Made by a program: the position numbers and the translations under genes. A stretch of 64,000 nt of DNA from Oceanicaulis alexandrii DSM 11625 (GTDB taxonomy: Bacteria > Pseudomonadota > Alphaproteobacteria > Caulobacterales > Maricaulaceae), in the NCBI RefSeq assembly GCF_000420265.1, contig NZ_ATUP01000002.1:188501-252500 (forward strand), read 5' to 3'. Below the pieces are notes generated by a model. That model had not been told where the DNA came from. It was given only the letters and a program-made list of their open reading frames with translations, and made no database searches. This document shows, in pieces, positions 36,201 through 44,023 of this stretch. Position 1 is the stretch's first letter; each line of letters starts with the position of its first letter.

Positions 36201-37559
36201 ATGACCCAACAGCCTGAATCCGCCCTGTCTGACATCGTTCCGGTCGATGAAATCCGCACGCGCGCTGAAGCCTTGCTCGATTGGGTGCAGGTCTCTGTGC
36301 TCAATGTCGACAACGCCGTGCAATTGGGATTGATCCTGGCGGCGTTTATTCCGGCGCTGCTGTTCGGGCCGCGTTTGCGTCATCTGGTCCACGAAGCCAC
36401 AAAAACCCGGATCAAGTCCGGTCTCTGGCGTCGGCTGCTGACGGCGGCCCTGGCGCTGATGACCCCGCTGGCGCTGTATCTGGTGCTGACCATGATCCGG
36501 GTCGGCCTGGGGGCGCTGGATCGTCCGGTCGCCATCGTCAGCGCGGCGATCAGCCTGATGAGCGCCTGGCTGTTGATCCGGGCGGTGACCCTGGTCATCC
36601 GCTCGCAGTTCTGGTCCCGGCTGGCCTTCTACATCATCTGGCCCATCGCGGCGCTGGATGTGTTTGGTCTTCTGGACGATGTGATTGCGCAGCTTGAGGC
36701 GCTGTCCATTCCGCTGGGCGAGACGTCCGAGGGCGAACCGGTCTCGCTGAGCCTGTTCGATGTTCTGCGGACCATGATCTATTTCGGTCTGCTGTTCTCG
36801 ATCGCGAGCTTTGCGGGGCGCACGCTCGACAAGCAATTGCAGAAGTCCGACGAGATTTCCCCGGCGCTCAGCGCGCTGATCTCGAAGGTTCTGGGCGTGC
36901 TCCTGCCGATCCTGGCGCTGCTGATCGCACTGCAGATGACGGGCTTCAATCTCGCCACCCTGGCGATTTTCTCCGGCGCCGTCGGTATCGGCGTCGGTTT
37001 GGGCCTGCAAAAGACGGTCTCGAACTTCGCCGCCGGTTTCACGCTTCTGGCGGACAAATCCATCAAACCCGGCGACGCCATCGAGGTGGACGGCCAGTTC
37101 GGCTGGGTGACGGGGATGCAGGCGCGCTATGTGTCGATCCGCACGCGCGACGGCACCGAAATGCTGTTGCCGAACGACCATTTCATCAATAACGGCGTCA
37201 CCAACTGGTCGAAATCCGACCATATCGTGCGCATGCACGCGCCGTTTGGCGTGTCTTACAATACGCGCGATCTTAAGGCGGTGCAGACCCTCGCCATCGA
37301 AGCCGCGAAGACCGTGAACCGGGTGGTCTCGGAACGCGAGCCGGTCTGCAATGTGATGGAGTTTGGCGATTCTTCGGTGAATTTCGATCTGCGTTTCTGG
37401 ATCAGCGATCCCCAGAACGGGCAGGCGAATGTGCGCTCGGACGTGTATCTCGCCCTGTGGGAGCGTCTGCATGAAGAGGGCGTCGAGATCCCGTTCCCGC
37501 AGATGGATTTGCACGTGAAAGCCCTGCCGGATCGCGCCGAGCCGTCAGACGACGCTTAG
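36201..37559 (+). CDS. MscS-family mechanosensitive channel
   Basis: The 452-residue protein has about five to six hydrophobic helices. The MscS pore helix and beta domain follow: ATLAIFSGAVGIGVGLGLQKTVSNFAAGF (given in part), then LADKSIKPGDAIEVDG, VTGMQARYVSIRTRDGTEMLLPN and a cytoplasmic alpha/beta end. It should open under membrane tension and release solutes. The start is uncertain: ATG at 36201 is chosen because the preceding 37 residues look random. ATGs at 36090 and 36111 are in frame, the latter with AAGGAA upstream. Its stop overlaps the convergent radical SAM gene in TTAG. Confidence 0.88.
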   Translation: MTQQPESALSDIVPVDEIRTRAEALLDWVQVSVLNVDNAVQLGLILAAFIPALLFGPRLRHLVHEATKTRIKSGLWRRLLTAALALMTPLALYLVLTMIRVGLGALDRPVAIVSAAISLMSAWLLIRAVTLVIRSQFWSRLAFYIIWPIAALDVFGLLDDVIAQLEALSIPLGETSEGEPVSLSLFDVLRTMIYFGLLFSIASFAGRTLDKQLQKSDEISPALSALISKVLGVLLPILALLIALQMTGFNLATLAIFSGAVGIGVGLGLQKTVSNFAAGFTLLADKSIKPGDAIEVDGQFGWVTGMQARYVSIRTRDGTEMLLPNDHFINNGVTNWSKSDHIVRMHAPFGVSYNTRDLKAVQTLAIEAAKTVNRVVSEREPVCNVMEFGDSSVNFDLRFWISDPQNGQANVRSDVYLALWERLHEEGVEIPFPQMDLHVKALPDRAEPSDDA

Positions 37560-38500
37560 GCCGAGCAGCTCGCCCCGCCCAGAACGCAGAACTGGGCGCA
37601 GTATTTATGGTTCAGGCGCACCGGTTTGAGGCTGTCTTCCAGCGTTTGCGCCAGCTCGAATTCGTCTTCATAGGGCAGCAGGGTGCAGGCGACGACGCTG
37701 GCGCGCGTCGCACCCCGACGGCGGATCACCATGCGCTGGCTGGCGCACATGATGTCGTCAGGATTCTTGTTCAGAATGCCCCAGCAATCCACCGTGATCT
37801 CTGGCGGATCGCCGCTTTCGTCCATCTCGGGGAAAATCACCAGGCGGGACGGATCCTCGCTCGGGATGTCCGCGCCGACTGTATCAAACAGCGCCTTGAA
37901 GCCGTCCCGCGCTTCGGCGTCGGTCTCATTCCACAATGAGCGTCCGGCGGCGCTGAGGGTGAAACCGTGATCTGAGAGCCATTTCAGACCCTCCAGCGTG
38001 GCGTCAAACCCGCCGGCGCCGCGTTCTTCGTCATGATAGGCGCGGGTGTAATGATCCAGGCTCAGCCGCATTTCAATCTGGTCGCCGAAACGCGCCTGAA
38101 GGTCCAGAAGGCCAGCCTGCACGCGCGGGCGCATCATCGGCTTCATGGCGTTGGTCAGGACCAGAACGTCATGCCCGCGTTTCAGCGAGAGCTCCATCAA
38201 CCGGATCATCTCCGGGTTCATGAAGGGCTCTCCGCCCGTAAAGCCGATCTCGATCGGGCCGAAGCCAAGCGCGTCGATCTCATCGAGATAGGAGACCACG
38301 TCCGCCTCGGTCAGGTAGACCAGCGCATCATTGGTGGGCGAGCTGAGGATGTAGCAGTTCTTGCACTCGATATTGCACAGCGTGCCGGTGTTGAACCACA
38401 GCGTCTTGAGCGTATCAAACCCCACGCTGGCGCGGGTTTCGCCCTTGGCGGTGACAAGGGGGTCTGAGAATTTGATCAGCGGCGCTGAGGCGTCGGGCAT
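37556..38500 (-). CDS. Radical SAM protein with C-terminal cysteine cluster
   Basis: The 314-residue enzyme has the [4Fe-4S] motif CNIECKNC (Cys42, 46, 49), then IGFTGGEPFMNPEM (the GGEP SAM contact). The C-terminal third carries six further Cys residues (VDCWG, IMCAS, VACTL, YCAQFC, ASCS), suggesting SPASM-like auxiliary clusters. The substrate is unknown. No small cysteine- or glycine-rich precursor peptide is evident next to it. The gene stands alone between the channel gene and the regulator gene. Confidence 0.82.
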   Translation of the reverse strand: MPDASAPLIKFSDPLVTAKGETRASVGFDTLKTLWFNTGTLCNIECKNCYILSSPTNDALVYLTEADVVSYLDEIDALGFGPIEIGFTGGEPFMNPEMIRLMELSLKRGHDVLVLTNAMKPMMRPRVQAGLLDLQARFGDQIEMRLSLDHYTRAYHDEERGAGGFDATLEGLKWLSDHGFTLSAAGRSLWNETDAEARDGFKALFDTVGADIPSEDPSRLVIFPEMDESGDPPEITVDCWGILNKNPDDIMCASQRMVIRRRGATRASVVACTLLPYEDEFELAQTLEDSLKPVRLNHKYCAQFCVLGGASCSA

Positions 38501-38601
38501 GAGGCGTATCCAGGTCAGAAGAGCGAGCTGCTTGTGAAGCTAGGGCAGGGCCCGGCGTGCAGCAATCGCGCTCAAGCGGATGTGTTCACACGATACAGTG
38601 T

Positions 38602-38826
38602 TCAGCTGTTGTCGGACTCGTCTTGAATCCAGAACACATTTTCGACCTTTTGCCCCAAGGCGCGGGCGATTTTCAGCGCCAGCAGGGCGGAGGGGATGAA
38701 AACCCCGTTCTCCACCGTGTTGATCGTCTTGCGCGTCACGCCCACCTGCAAGGCCAGCTCGGCTTGGGTCAGGCCGGCTTCGGCGCGCAGGCTCTTCATG
38801 GCGTTGCCGAGCGCTGCGTCATTCAT
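38602..38826 (-). CDS. XRE-family transcriptional regulator
   Basis: The 74-residue protein is a single helix-turn-helix domain of the Cro/CI type: SLRAEAGLTQAELALQVGVTR, then TINTVENGVFIPSALLALKIARAL. It belongs to the small YozG-like group often paired with a membrane protein. It overlaps the upstream membrane-protein gene by four bases (ATGA), so the two are co-expressed. The inverted GTNAC boxes in front of the operon are a likely target. Confidence 0.9.
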   Translation of the reverse strand: MNDAALGNAMKSLRAEAGLTQAELALQVGVTRKTINTVENGVFIPSALLALKIARALGQKVENVFWIQDESDNS

Positions 38827-39269
38827 TCTTCAGCCCCGGTTTCGCCCCGGCGGTCATAATGGACGACCGCGACAAAGAAGCTGGAGACCGACAGGCCGGT
38901 GAGGACCTTGAGCAGAAGGCCACCATCAAGACCGAATTGATTGATCGTCATGGCGAGCACCGTCGAGACCGTCATGACCCAGAACGCGGCTTCTGCGGCG
39001 CGGCGGCGGACATCACGCGCCCACTCATCATTGACGATGTCATAGCCGACGGTCTTGTAGGCGCGGAATGCGTCGCCAAAATACAAGATGATCGTGACCA
39101 GCCAGAGCCCGAACCCGATTCCGCTGATCACAAGGCCCGGTCCCATCCAGCTGTCAGGCGTCTGGTGCGAAGATCCAATGCCGTCCGCCGCCTGCCAGGC
39201 GAAGAAGCCTGCGGCCTGGCACAACAGGAAGGCGCGCATGCGCAGATTGATCTTTTCAAGCTCGTCCAT
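38823..39269 (-). CDS. Four-helix membrane protein paired with XRE regulator
   Basis: The 148-residue protein has four hydrophobic segments (about 12-27, 44-64, 92-110 and 118-137) with short polar links, and no enzymatic motif. Its first place in a two-gene operon with a tiny XRE regulator suggests a sensing or effector role, which is inference. The family is not recognised. Confidence 0.75.
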   Translation of the reverse strand: MDELEKINLRMRAFLLCQAAGFFAWQAADGIGSSHQTPDSWMGPGLVISGIGFGLWLVTIILYFGDAFRAYKTVGYDIVNDEWARDVRRRAAEAAFWVMTVSTVLAMTINQFGLDGGLLLKVLTGLSVSSFFVAVVHYDRRGETGAEE

Positions 39270-39278
39270 GGAAGACTC

Positions 39279-39344
39279 CGATACGCCATGTCACCTTGAG
39301 GTAACATGGCGTATCGGGAATGTAACGTCAAGGTGACGCTTACA
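39279..39344. promoter_or_regulatory. Four-box GTNAC operator array
   Basis: Two near-identical 16-mers face each other: GTAACGTCAAGGTGAC at 39322-39337 (plus) and GTTACCTCAAGGTGAC read from the minus strand at 39305-39290. Each is GTNAC-N6-GTNAC. The four boxes start at 39290, 39301, 39322 and 39333, spaced 11, 21 and 11 bases, i.e. one and two helix turns. The left copy sits within a 17-bp-arm palindrome (39279-39316, one mismatch). The array precedes the membrane protein-XRE operon and touches the end of the oxygenase gene. Confidence 0.65.
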
Positions 39345-40293
39345 TCAGTCCGATCTCACGCAGACGCTCGAGCAGGTAGGCGTGCGCGGTCATCGGTTCG
39401 GGATACCGGTTCGGATTGTCGTCGCTGATGCAGCCAGGCAGGGTCTCGATCAGGAAATCAGGATTGAAGTGCAGGAAGAAGGGCGTGGAATAGCGCGAGA
39501 ACGCCATGCGCTCTTTGGACGGGTTTACCACGCGGTGGGTGGTCGACGGATACACATGGTTGGTCAGGCGTTGCAGCATGTCGCCGATATTGACCACCAG
39601 CGCGCCTTCGGGCGGCTGCACCGGCAACCAGGCGCCGGTCTTGGTCTTCACCTGCAGACCGGCTTCTTCCGCGCCCAGCAACAAGGTGATCACGTTGATG
39701 TCTTCATGCGCGCCCGCGCGCACGCCTGACGGATCGCCGTCGATCGGCGGATAGTGCAGTAGCCGCAGGATCGAGTTGCCGTCATTGACGGTTCTGGAGA
39801 ACCAACTTTCTTCAAGCCCCAGATCTTTCGCCAGCGCCTGAAGCAGCACAGCGCCCATCTCGTCGAGCGCCGCGAACAGCGCCTGCACGCTGTCGTCAAA
39901 GCGTGCAATGTCGCTCACCGGCACATTGGGAGGCATGACGTCAGAATAGGGATGGCCATCGGGCAGGTTCCGGCCATGGTGCCAGAATTCCTTGAGGTCC
40001 TTCTGCGCCATGCCCTTGGCGTTCTCTGTGCCGAACGGCGTATAGCCGCGCTGCCCGCCGCCGTTTTCCACCACATAGCTTTGCTTGGCGGCTTCAGGCA
40101 GGGCGAAAAACGCTTTGGCGTCCTCCAGCGCGCGATCAATCACACCCTGATCGACAGGATGGTCGCTGATGACGGCGAAGCCGGTTTCACGAAAACTCGC
40201 GCCCAGTGCGCGGGCGAAAGCTGCGGGATCCTTACCGGCGAGTGTGAACGACACCGGTTCGAGGGTCTGGTCAGTCAAAATGATATCGGTCAT
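39340..40293 (-). CDS. 2-oxoglutarate/Fe(II)-dependent oxygenase, isopenicillin N synthase family
   Basis: The 317-residue protein has the facial triad His196-x-Asp198 (GAHEDINVITLL) and His253 (STTHRVVNP), plus Arg267-x-Ser269 (RMAFSRYS) for 2-oxoglutarate. The N-terminal region DPAAFARALGASFRETGFAV is typical of the family. The substrate is unknown. The ATG at 40293 starts the family-like N-terminus; the frame continues upstream over the divergent GST promoter without support. Confidence 0.9.
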   Translation of the reverse strand: MTDIILTDQTLEPVSFTLAGKDPAAFARALGASFRETGFAVISDHPVDQGVIDRALEDAKAFFALPEAAKQSYVVENGGGQRGYTPFGTENAKGMAQKDLKEFWHHGRNLPDGHPYSDVMPPNVPVSDIARFDDSVQALFAALDEMGAVLLQALAKDLGLEESWFSRTVNDGNSILRLLHYPPIDGDPSGVRAGAHEDINVITLLLGAEEAGLQVKTKTGAWLPVQPPEGALVVNIGDMLQRLTNHVYPSTTHRVVNPSKERMAFSRYSTPFFLHFNPDFLIETLPGCISDDNPNRYPEPMTAHAYLLERLREIGLM

Positions 40294-40407
40294 GGCGCGC
40301 TCTTTAGCCTTCCCTCGCGAGCTCGTGAAGCCGCAATGTCTTGCACGAATGGTCGCAGACGCCGACATATGTCGTTCAAAGCTGTTGTACAGGGCATGGA
40401 GAACTGA

Positions 40408-41133
40408 ATGACCCAGCCGATCGAGCTCTATTACTGGCCGACCCCGAACGGATGGAAAGTGACCATCGCGCTTGAGGAGATGGGCCTTCCCTATGAGATC
40501 AAGCCGGTCAATATCGGCCTGGGCGAACAGTTCGAACCGGACTTTCTGAAGATCAGTCCCAATAATCGCATGCCGGCCATTGTTGATCCGGACGGGCCTG
40601 ACGGTGAACCCATCTCGATCTTTGAGAGCGGCGCGATCTTGCAATACCTCGCCCGCAAGACGGGGCAGTTCTATGGCTCGAACCCGCGTGAGCAGGCGGC
40701 GGTCGAGGAATGGCTGTTCTGGCAGATGGGCGGACTGGGTCCGATGTGCGGCCAGGCGCACCATTTCCGCACCTACGCCAAGAAGATCGAGCCCGACGAA
40801 AGCAAGCTCGAATACGGCAAGAACCGCTACACCAATGAAGTGCACCGTCTGTATGGCGTGATCGAGCGGGCGCTTGAGGGGCGCGACTATCTGGCGGGCG
40901 ACTTTTATTCCATCGCCGACATGGCCGCCTGGCCCTGGATCCTGCCAGAAGGTCAGGGCCAGGATCTGGACGAATTCCCGCGGCTGAAAGCCTGGGTCGA
41001 GCGCGTCGGCGCTCGCGAGGCGGTGAAAACCGGACGGAGAGTGGGCAAGGATCTGTTCAAACCCCTCGATGAAGACAGCGAAGACATGAAAAAGGCGCGC
41101 GCCGTGCTGTTTGGTCAGCGCGCCAAGTCTTAA
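40408..41133 (+). CDS. YfcG-like glutathione S-transferase / disulfide-bond oxidoreductase
   Basis: The 241-residue protein follows E. coli YfcG closely in pattern: PTPNGWKVTIALEEMGL, FLKISPNNRMPAIVD, ESGAILQYLARKTG, then EEWLFWQMGGLGPMCGQAHHF and YSIADMAAWPW. This Nu-class group binds two glutathione molecules and reduces disulfides. It extends about 25 residues past YfcG with an acidic/basic tail. It is divergent from the oxygenase gene, with 114 bases between starts. Confidence 0.88.
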   Translation: MTQPIELYYWPTPNGWKVTIALEEMGLPYEIKPVNIGLGEQFEPDFLKISPNNRMPAIVDPDGPDGEPISIFESGAILQYLARKTGQFYGSNPREQAAVEEWLFWQMGGLGPMCGQAHHFRTYAKKIEPDESKLEYGKNRYTNEVHRLYGVIERALEGRDYLAGDFYSIADMAAWPWILPEGQGQDLDEFPRLKAWVERVGAREAVKTGRRVGKDLFKPLDEDSEDMKKARAVLFGQRAKS

Positions 41134-41205
41134 CGCTTTGTAAATTCGGCTTCCCCTTGTCCTTCATCCCGCTTATTTTGGGTGCGAGGGGCAGGGGGAT
41201 TTCCA

Positions 41206-42705
41206 ATGTGGGCGCAGACAAACCGGTCTCGCACCTATAGCGAGCGCTATGGCGCCCGCTCGCCTTGGTTGGCGGGGCCTGTGCGGGCCAGTGTGTACCT
41301 GGTCTGGCGCGGCCTTTTCGCGGCCTTGCGCCCCGTCCTGTTTCTGGCGCTGCTGATTGCTGCGGGCTGGTTCGCCTATCGAGGGTTGGAGGCGGCGCCT
41401 GATGGCGCGTTGTCATTTCCGCCGAGCGTGCGCGATCAGTTTGACGCTGCGTTTCATGATGCGGCGCGCTCTGAGGACGCCGGGCCTGTGCTTCCGCGTT
41501 GGAATACGGAGCTGGCTCAGTCCTTGCGGCCCGGCCCTGCAGGCGGCCCTGACCTTCTTCGCGCGCAGTCCTTCGCCGCCAGCCTGCCCGCCATGATGGG
41601 AGAGGAGACGCTGGCGCTTCACCTCATGCGTCATGAGCGTCGCCCTGACATGATGCAGGTGGATCTGGTCGCCATGCCGGCCTGGCGGCGCAAGCAGATC
41701 GTCGCTGGCGTTCTGGACGCCCGCAGCGAAGACGCGCAGCGACAGGGAATTGATCCGGTCTGGCTGATCGAAAGCAGCAGCGACGTGCAACAGCGCTATG
41801 CTCGCGCACAGCGCCTGTATGGCGCCAGCCTGCAGGCGGCGGAGCACTGGTTCGTTCGCCCCGGGTCACAGGCCCTGAACCTTGCAGCGTTCGCGGATCT
41901 CGCCTCAGCACAGGCAACCGACCCGGTCATTCTGCCCGATGCGCGAGAGGTGGTTGCGCTCGGATGCGCGCTTGCGCGGTCGTATGGCCAAACTGTGCCG
42001 GCCTGCGCCCGGGCGCGGCCCGCACCTGTCTCAGCAGACCCGGTGCGCACGGCTTTGGCCTTGTCTGTATTTGATCGAGAGCTGGAAACGCCTGCTGTGC
42101 GTCTGGCGCTGGCGGCGCGTGCAGCCGGGCGACTGGACGGAGACTGGATTGAAACCCTGTTGTTGGGGCCGGCGGCGCCGGAGCGTGACTTGCGGCTTCT
42201 GACCGCGCTGATGCCGGTGTTGGCTGAGGCCGATCAGTATTACGCCCAGCCTGAGGCCTGCCACTTGGCGTGTACGCGCGCCATGGCGGAGTTTGCGTCA
42301 CGCGCCGGCTATGACGCCGCCGCCCGGCGAGACTGGTTCGCGGCTTATGATCAGGTGCGCCGCCAGGACGGCGCGCTGGTCACGATCCGGGTGTCACACG
42401 CGTTGACGGGGATTGAGGCGGTCCAGACGCTGGTGCGGATCAGCGCGATCAGCGAGGGGCGTTTGCTCGCCGCCAGCGTGCTTCTTGGAGACGAGCTGAC
42501 GGTGCTGGACCGCGCTGAAAATTATTTTTGGCCCGATGGCGAGGATCTGAACCTCATCCTGGCGGCCGCGCTTGCGGGATTGGCGCTGATGCTTCTGGGA
42601 ATCGTTTTGATTTCAGGGCGCTTACGTCGATCCGGAGGCGCACCGAGCGCGCTGGAACGCTTCGACGGACAGGTCAGCCGGTTAATTTTGGGTAGGAATG
42701 TCTAA
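41206..42705 (+). CDS. Two-helix envelope protein of unknown function
   Basis: The 499-residue protein has one hydrophobic helix near residues 42-60 and a second near 454-474, with a large Ala/Arg-rich helical region between them. It probably spans the membrane twice with a long periplasmic domain. No family motif is recognised. Cys residues in ACAR and CHLACTR may be paired in the periplasm. The ATG at 41206 follows an AGGGGGA box; a GTG at 41182 is an alternative. It lies 72 bases after the GST stop, and the topology resembles polysaccharide co-polymerases, but the sequence does not show that motif. Confidence 0.65.
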   Translation: MWAQTNRSRTYSERYGARSPWLAGPVRASVYLVWRGLFAALRPVLFLALLIAAGWFAYRGLEAAPDGALSFPPSVRDQFDAAFHDAARSEDAGPVLPRWNTELAQSLRPGPAGGPDLLRAQSFAASLPAMMGEETLALHLMRHERRPDMMQVDLVAMPAWRRKQIVAGVLDARSEDAQRQGIDPVWLIESSSDVQQRYARAQRLYGASLQAAEHWFVRPGSQALNLAAFADLASAQATDPVILPDAREVVALGCALARSYGQTVPACARARPAPVSADPVRTALALSVFDRELETPAVRLALAARAAGRLDGDWIETLLLGPAAPERDLRLLTALMPVLAEADQYYAQPEACHLACTRAMAEFASRAGYDAAARRDWFAAYDQVRRQDGALVTIRVSHALTGIEAVQTLVRISAISEGRLLAASVLLGDELTVLDRAENYFWPDGEDLNLILAAALAGLALMLLGIVLISGRLRRSGGAPSALERFDGQVSRLILGRNV

Positions 42706-42792
42706 CGGAATTAAAGGGTTAATCAGCGTTATTCTTGAGACTCTTTAACCCTGTGGTCACCCATCACACGCATTCTGATCTTGCACAACGGG

Positions 42793-42860
42793 CCACCGAA
42801 AAGGCTTCGGGTGCATGGTGGGATGTGGAGGCGACACGGACGAAAAGTCCGGCCCTCCGC
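42793..42860 (+). ncRNA. Candidate structured leader RNA of the Sel1-like gene
   Basis: Two hairpins lie directly before the ribosome-binding site. In the first, CACCGAA near 42794 pairs with TTCGG-TG ending at 42813, with one bulge. In the second, GTGGAGG (42825-42831) pairs with CCTCCGC (42854-42860), an internal loop follows, and CGGAC/GTCCG closes a GAAAA loop at 42842-42846. The region is non-coding for its neighbour and ends 5 bases before the GGGAAG box. No known riboswitch is recognised. Confidence 0.45.
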
Positions 42861-42879
42861 CAACGATGGGAAGACGAAG

Positions 42880-43152
42880 ATGGCTTTCACTGACGTGGAA
42901 ACGGCGCAAGTGCACGATGCGGTCAAGATGGACCCGACCGGCGAAGATCTGTGCAAGCTGGGCCTTTTGTATTCGACCGGCCAGTGCGGCGTGATCGATT
43001 ACGTTGAGGCGCACAAATGGTTCAACCTGGCCTCTCTGATGGGCTCGGACACCGCAAAATACTATCGCAGCGAAGTCGCTGCCGAGATGGATGGCGATCA
43101 GCTCGCAGCGGCTCTGACTGCAGCGCGCGAATGGCTCTCCACGCGGCACTAG
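42880..43152 (+). CDS. Small Sel1-like repeat protein
   Basis: The 90-residue product contains one Sel1/TPR-like unit (LCKLGLLYSTGQCGVIDYVEAHKWFNLASLMGS, given in part), which is a pair of alpha helices used for protein binding. The ATG at 42880 follows GGGAAG; the frame continues upstream through the structured leader, but without protein-like sequence. It lies between the unknown envelope protein and the polysaccharide export gene. A role with c-di-GMP or envelope signalling is possible but not shown. Confidence 0.8.
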   Translation: MAFTDVETAQVHDAVKMDPTGEDLCKLGLLYSTGQCGVIDYVEAHKWFNLASLMGSDTAKYYRSEVAAEMDGDQLAAALTAAREWLSTRH

Positions 43153-43209
43153 GACTGATCGAGCCATGATCGCCGTCAGAAGCGACAGGCTCGATCCGTC
43201 TGCATCCCT

Positions 43210-43941
43210 TTAGTTCGAATTGAACACCTGATCGGCCAACGCGTATGCGAACGCGTTGTCGAGCGGCAGGATGTTTCGAATGTAAAGCTCTGTAAAATCG
43301 TTGATTTCAGCGATTGCAGTGCGCGGTGCGAAGACGATGTCATGCCGGGCGAGCGGAATGGTGTCCGCCGGCGCGCCTTGTTGGGCGTCACGCACATTGA
43401 CCGTCCGCATCATGACGCCGCCGTTTTCCGCGCGGCGCAGAACGACCACCTGACGCAGCCGCGCGCGATTATTGGCGCCGCCGGCGAGAGTCAGGGCTTC
43501 CAGCACGCCCATGCGTGCGCTGATCATCTCATAAACGCCGGGGCTGCGCACTTCGCCGCCCACCAGGATCTGCTGCGCGCCATAGCTGACGGGCCGCACT
43601 TCCACGATCGGGTCACGCAGAACACGCACATACCGATCCGCAATGGCGCGCGCCGCTTCGGGGCCCGTCATCTGCGCCACCATCACCGATCCCGCCAACG
43701 GCAGGCTGACGCGGCCATCGGGACCGACGGGCAGGGTGCGATTGAGTTCTTCTGCCGTGTGGACCACCACCTCCACCTCGTCGCCCGGAAACAGGCGATA
43801 GGCGGGCGCGGTCTCGTCCCAGCTCTGAAACCGGTTCGGTTCAAAGCCGGCTTGCGGCGTTTGACGCGGGGATCCCGCGCACGCGCCCAGCATCAAAACG
43901 CCCAGACCGGACAAGACAGACCGTCGTGTTGGCGAATTCAT
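43210..43941 (-). CDS. hfsD: Polysaccharide export lipoprotein, Wza/HfsD-like
   Basis: The 243-residue protein has a lipoprotein signal with a twin-arginine look (TRRSVLSGLGVLMLGAC, lipid Cys21). The poly_export domain follows (YRLFPGDEVEVVVHTAEELN, VGPDGRVSLPLAG) and then a SLBB domain (QQILVGGEVRSPGVYEM). It should form the outer-membrane pore. It is divergent from the co-polymerase gene, as hfsD and hfsA belong together in Caulobacter. The ATG at 43941 follows GGGGAG. The symbol rests on context. Confidence 0.82.
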   Translation of the reverse strand: MNSPTRRSVLSGLGVLMLGACAGSPRQTPQAGFEPNRFQSWDETAPAYRLFPGDEVEVVVHTAEELNRTLPVGPDGRVSLPLAGSVMVAQMTGPEAARAIADRYVRVLRDPIVEVRPVSYGAQQILVGGEVRSPGVYEMISARMGVLEALTLAGGANNRARLRQVVVLRRAENGGVMMRTVNVRDAQQGAPADTIPLARHDIVFAPRTAIAEINDFTELYIRNILPLDNAFAYALADQVFNSN

Positions 43942-43985
43942 GCTCGCGACTCCCCTAATCAGATCTTCACCATGATTGGCGGCGG

Positions 43986-44000
43986 CTAAGGAAAAATTAA
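43986..44000. promoter_or_regulatory. Possible CtrA-binding site between hfsD and hfsA
   Basis: On the minus strand the sequence reads TTAA-N7-TTAG, one base away from the CtrA consensus TTAA-N7-TTAA. It sits in the 82-base gap between the divergent hfsD and hfsA starts. One such match can arise by chance, though a master cell-cycle regulator acting on adhesion genes would be sensible in this lineage. Confidence 0.3.
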
Positions 44001-44023
44001 GCGCAATCACGCCAGATGCACCT

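Noticed and set aside
36174-37514. Long Gln/Arg-rich open frame antisense to the MscS gene
   Set aside because: It mirrors the MscS codons and has no start signal or family pattern.
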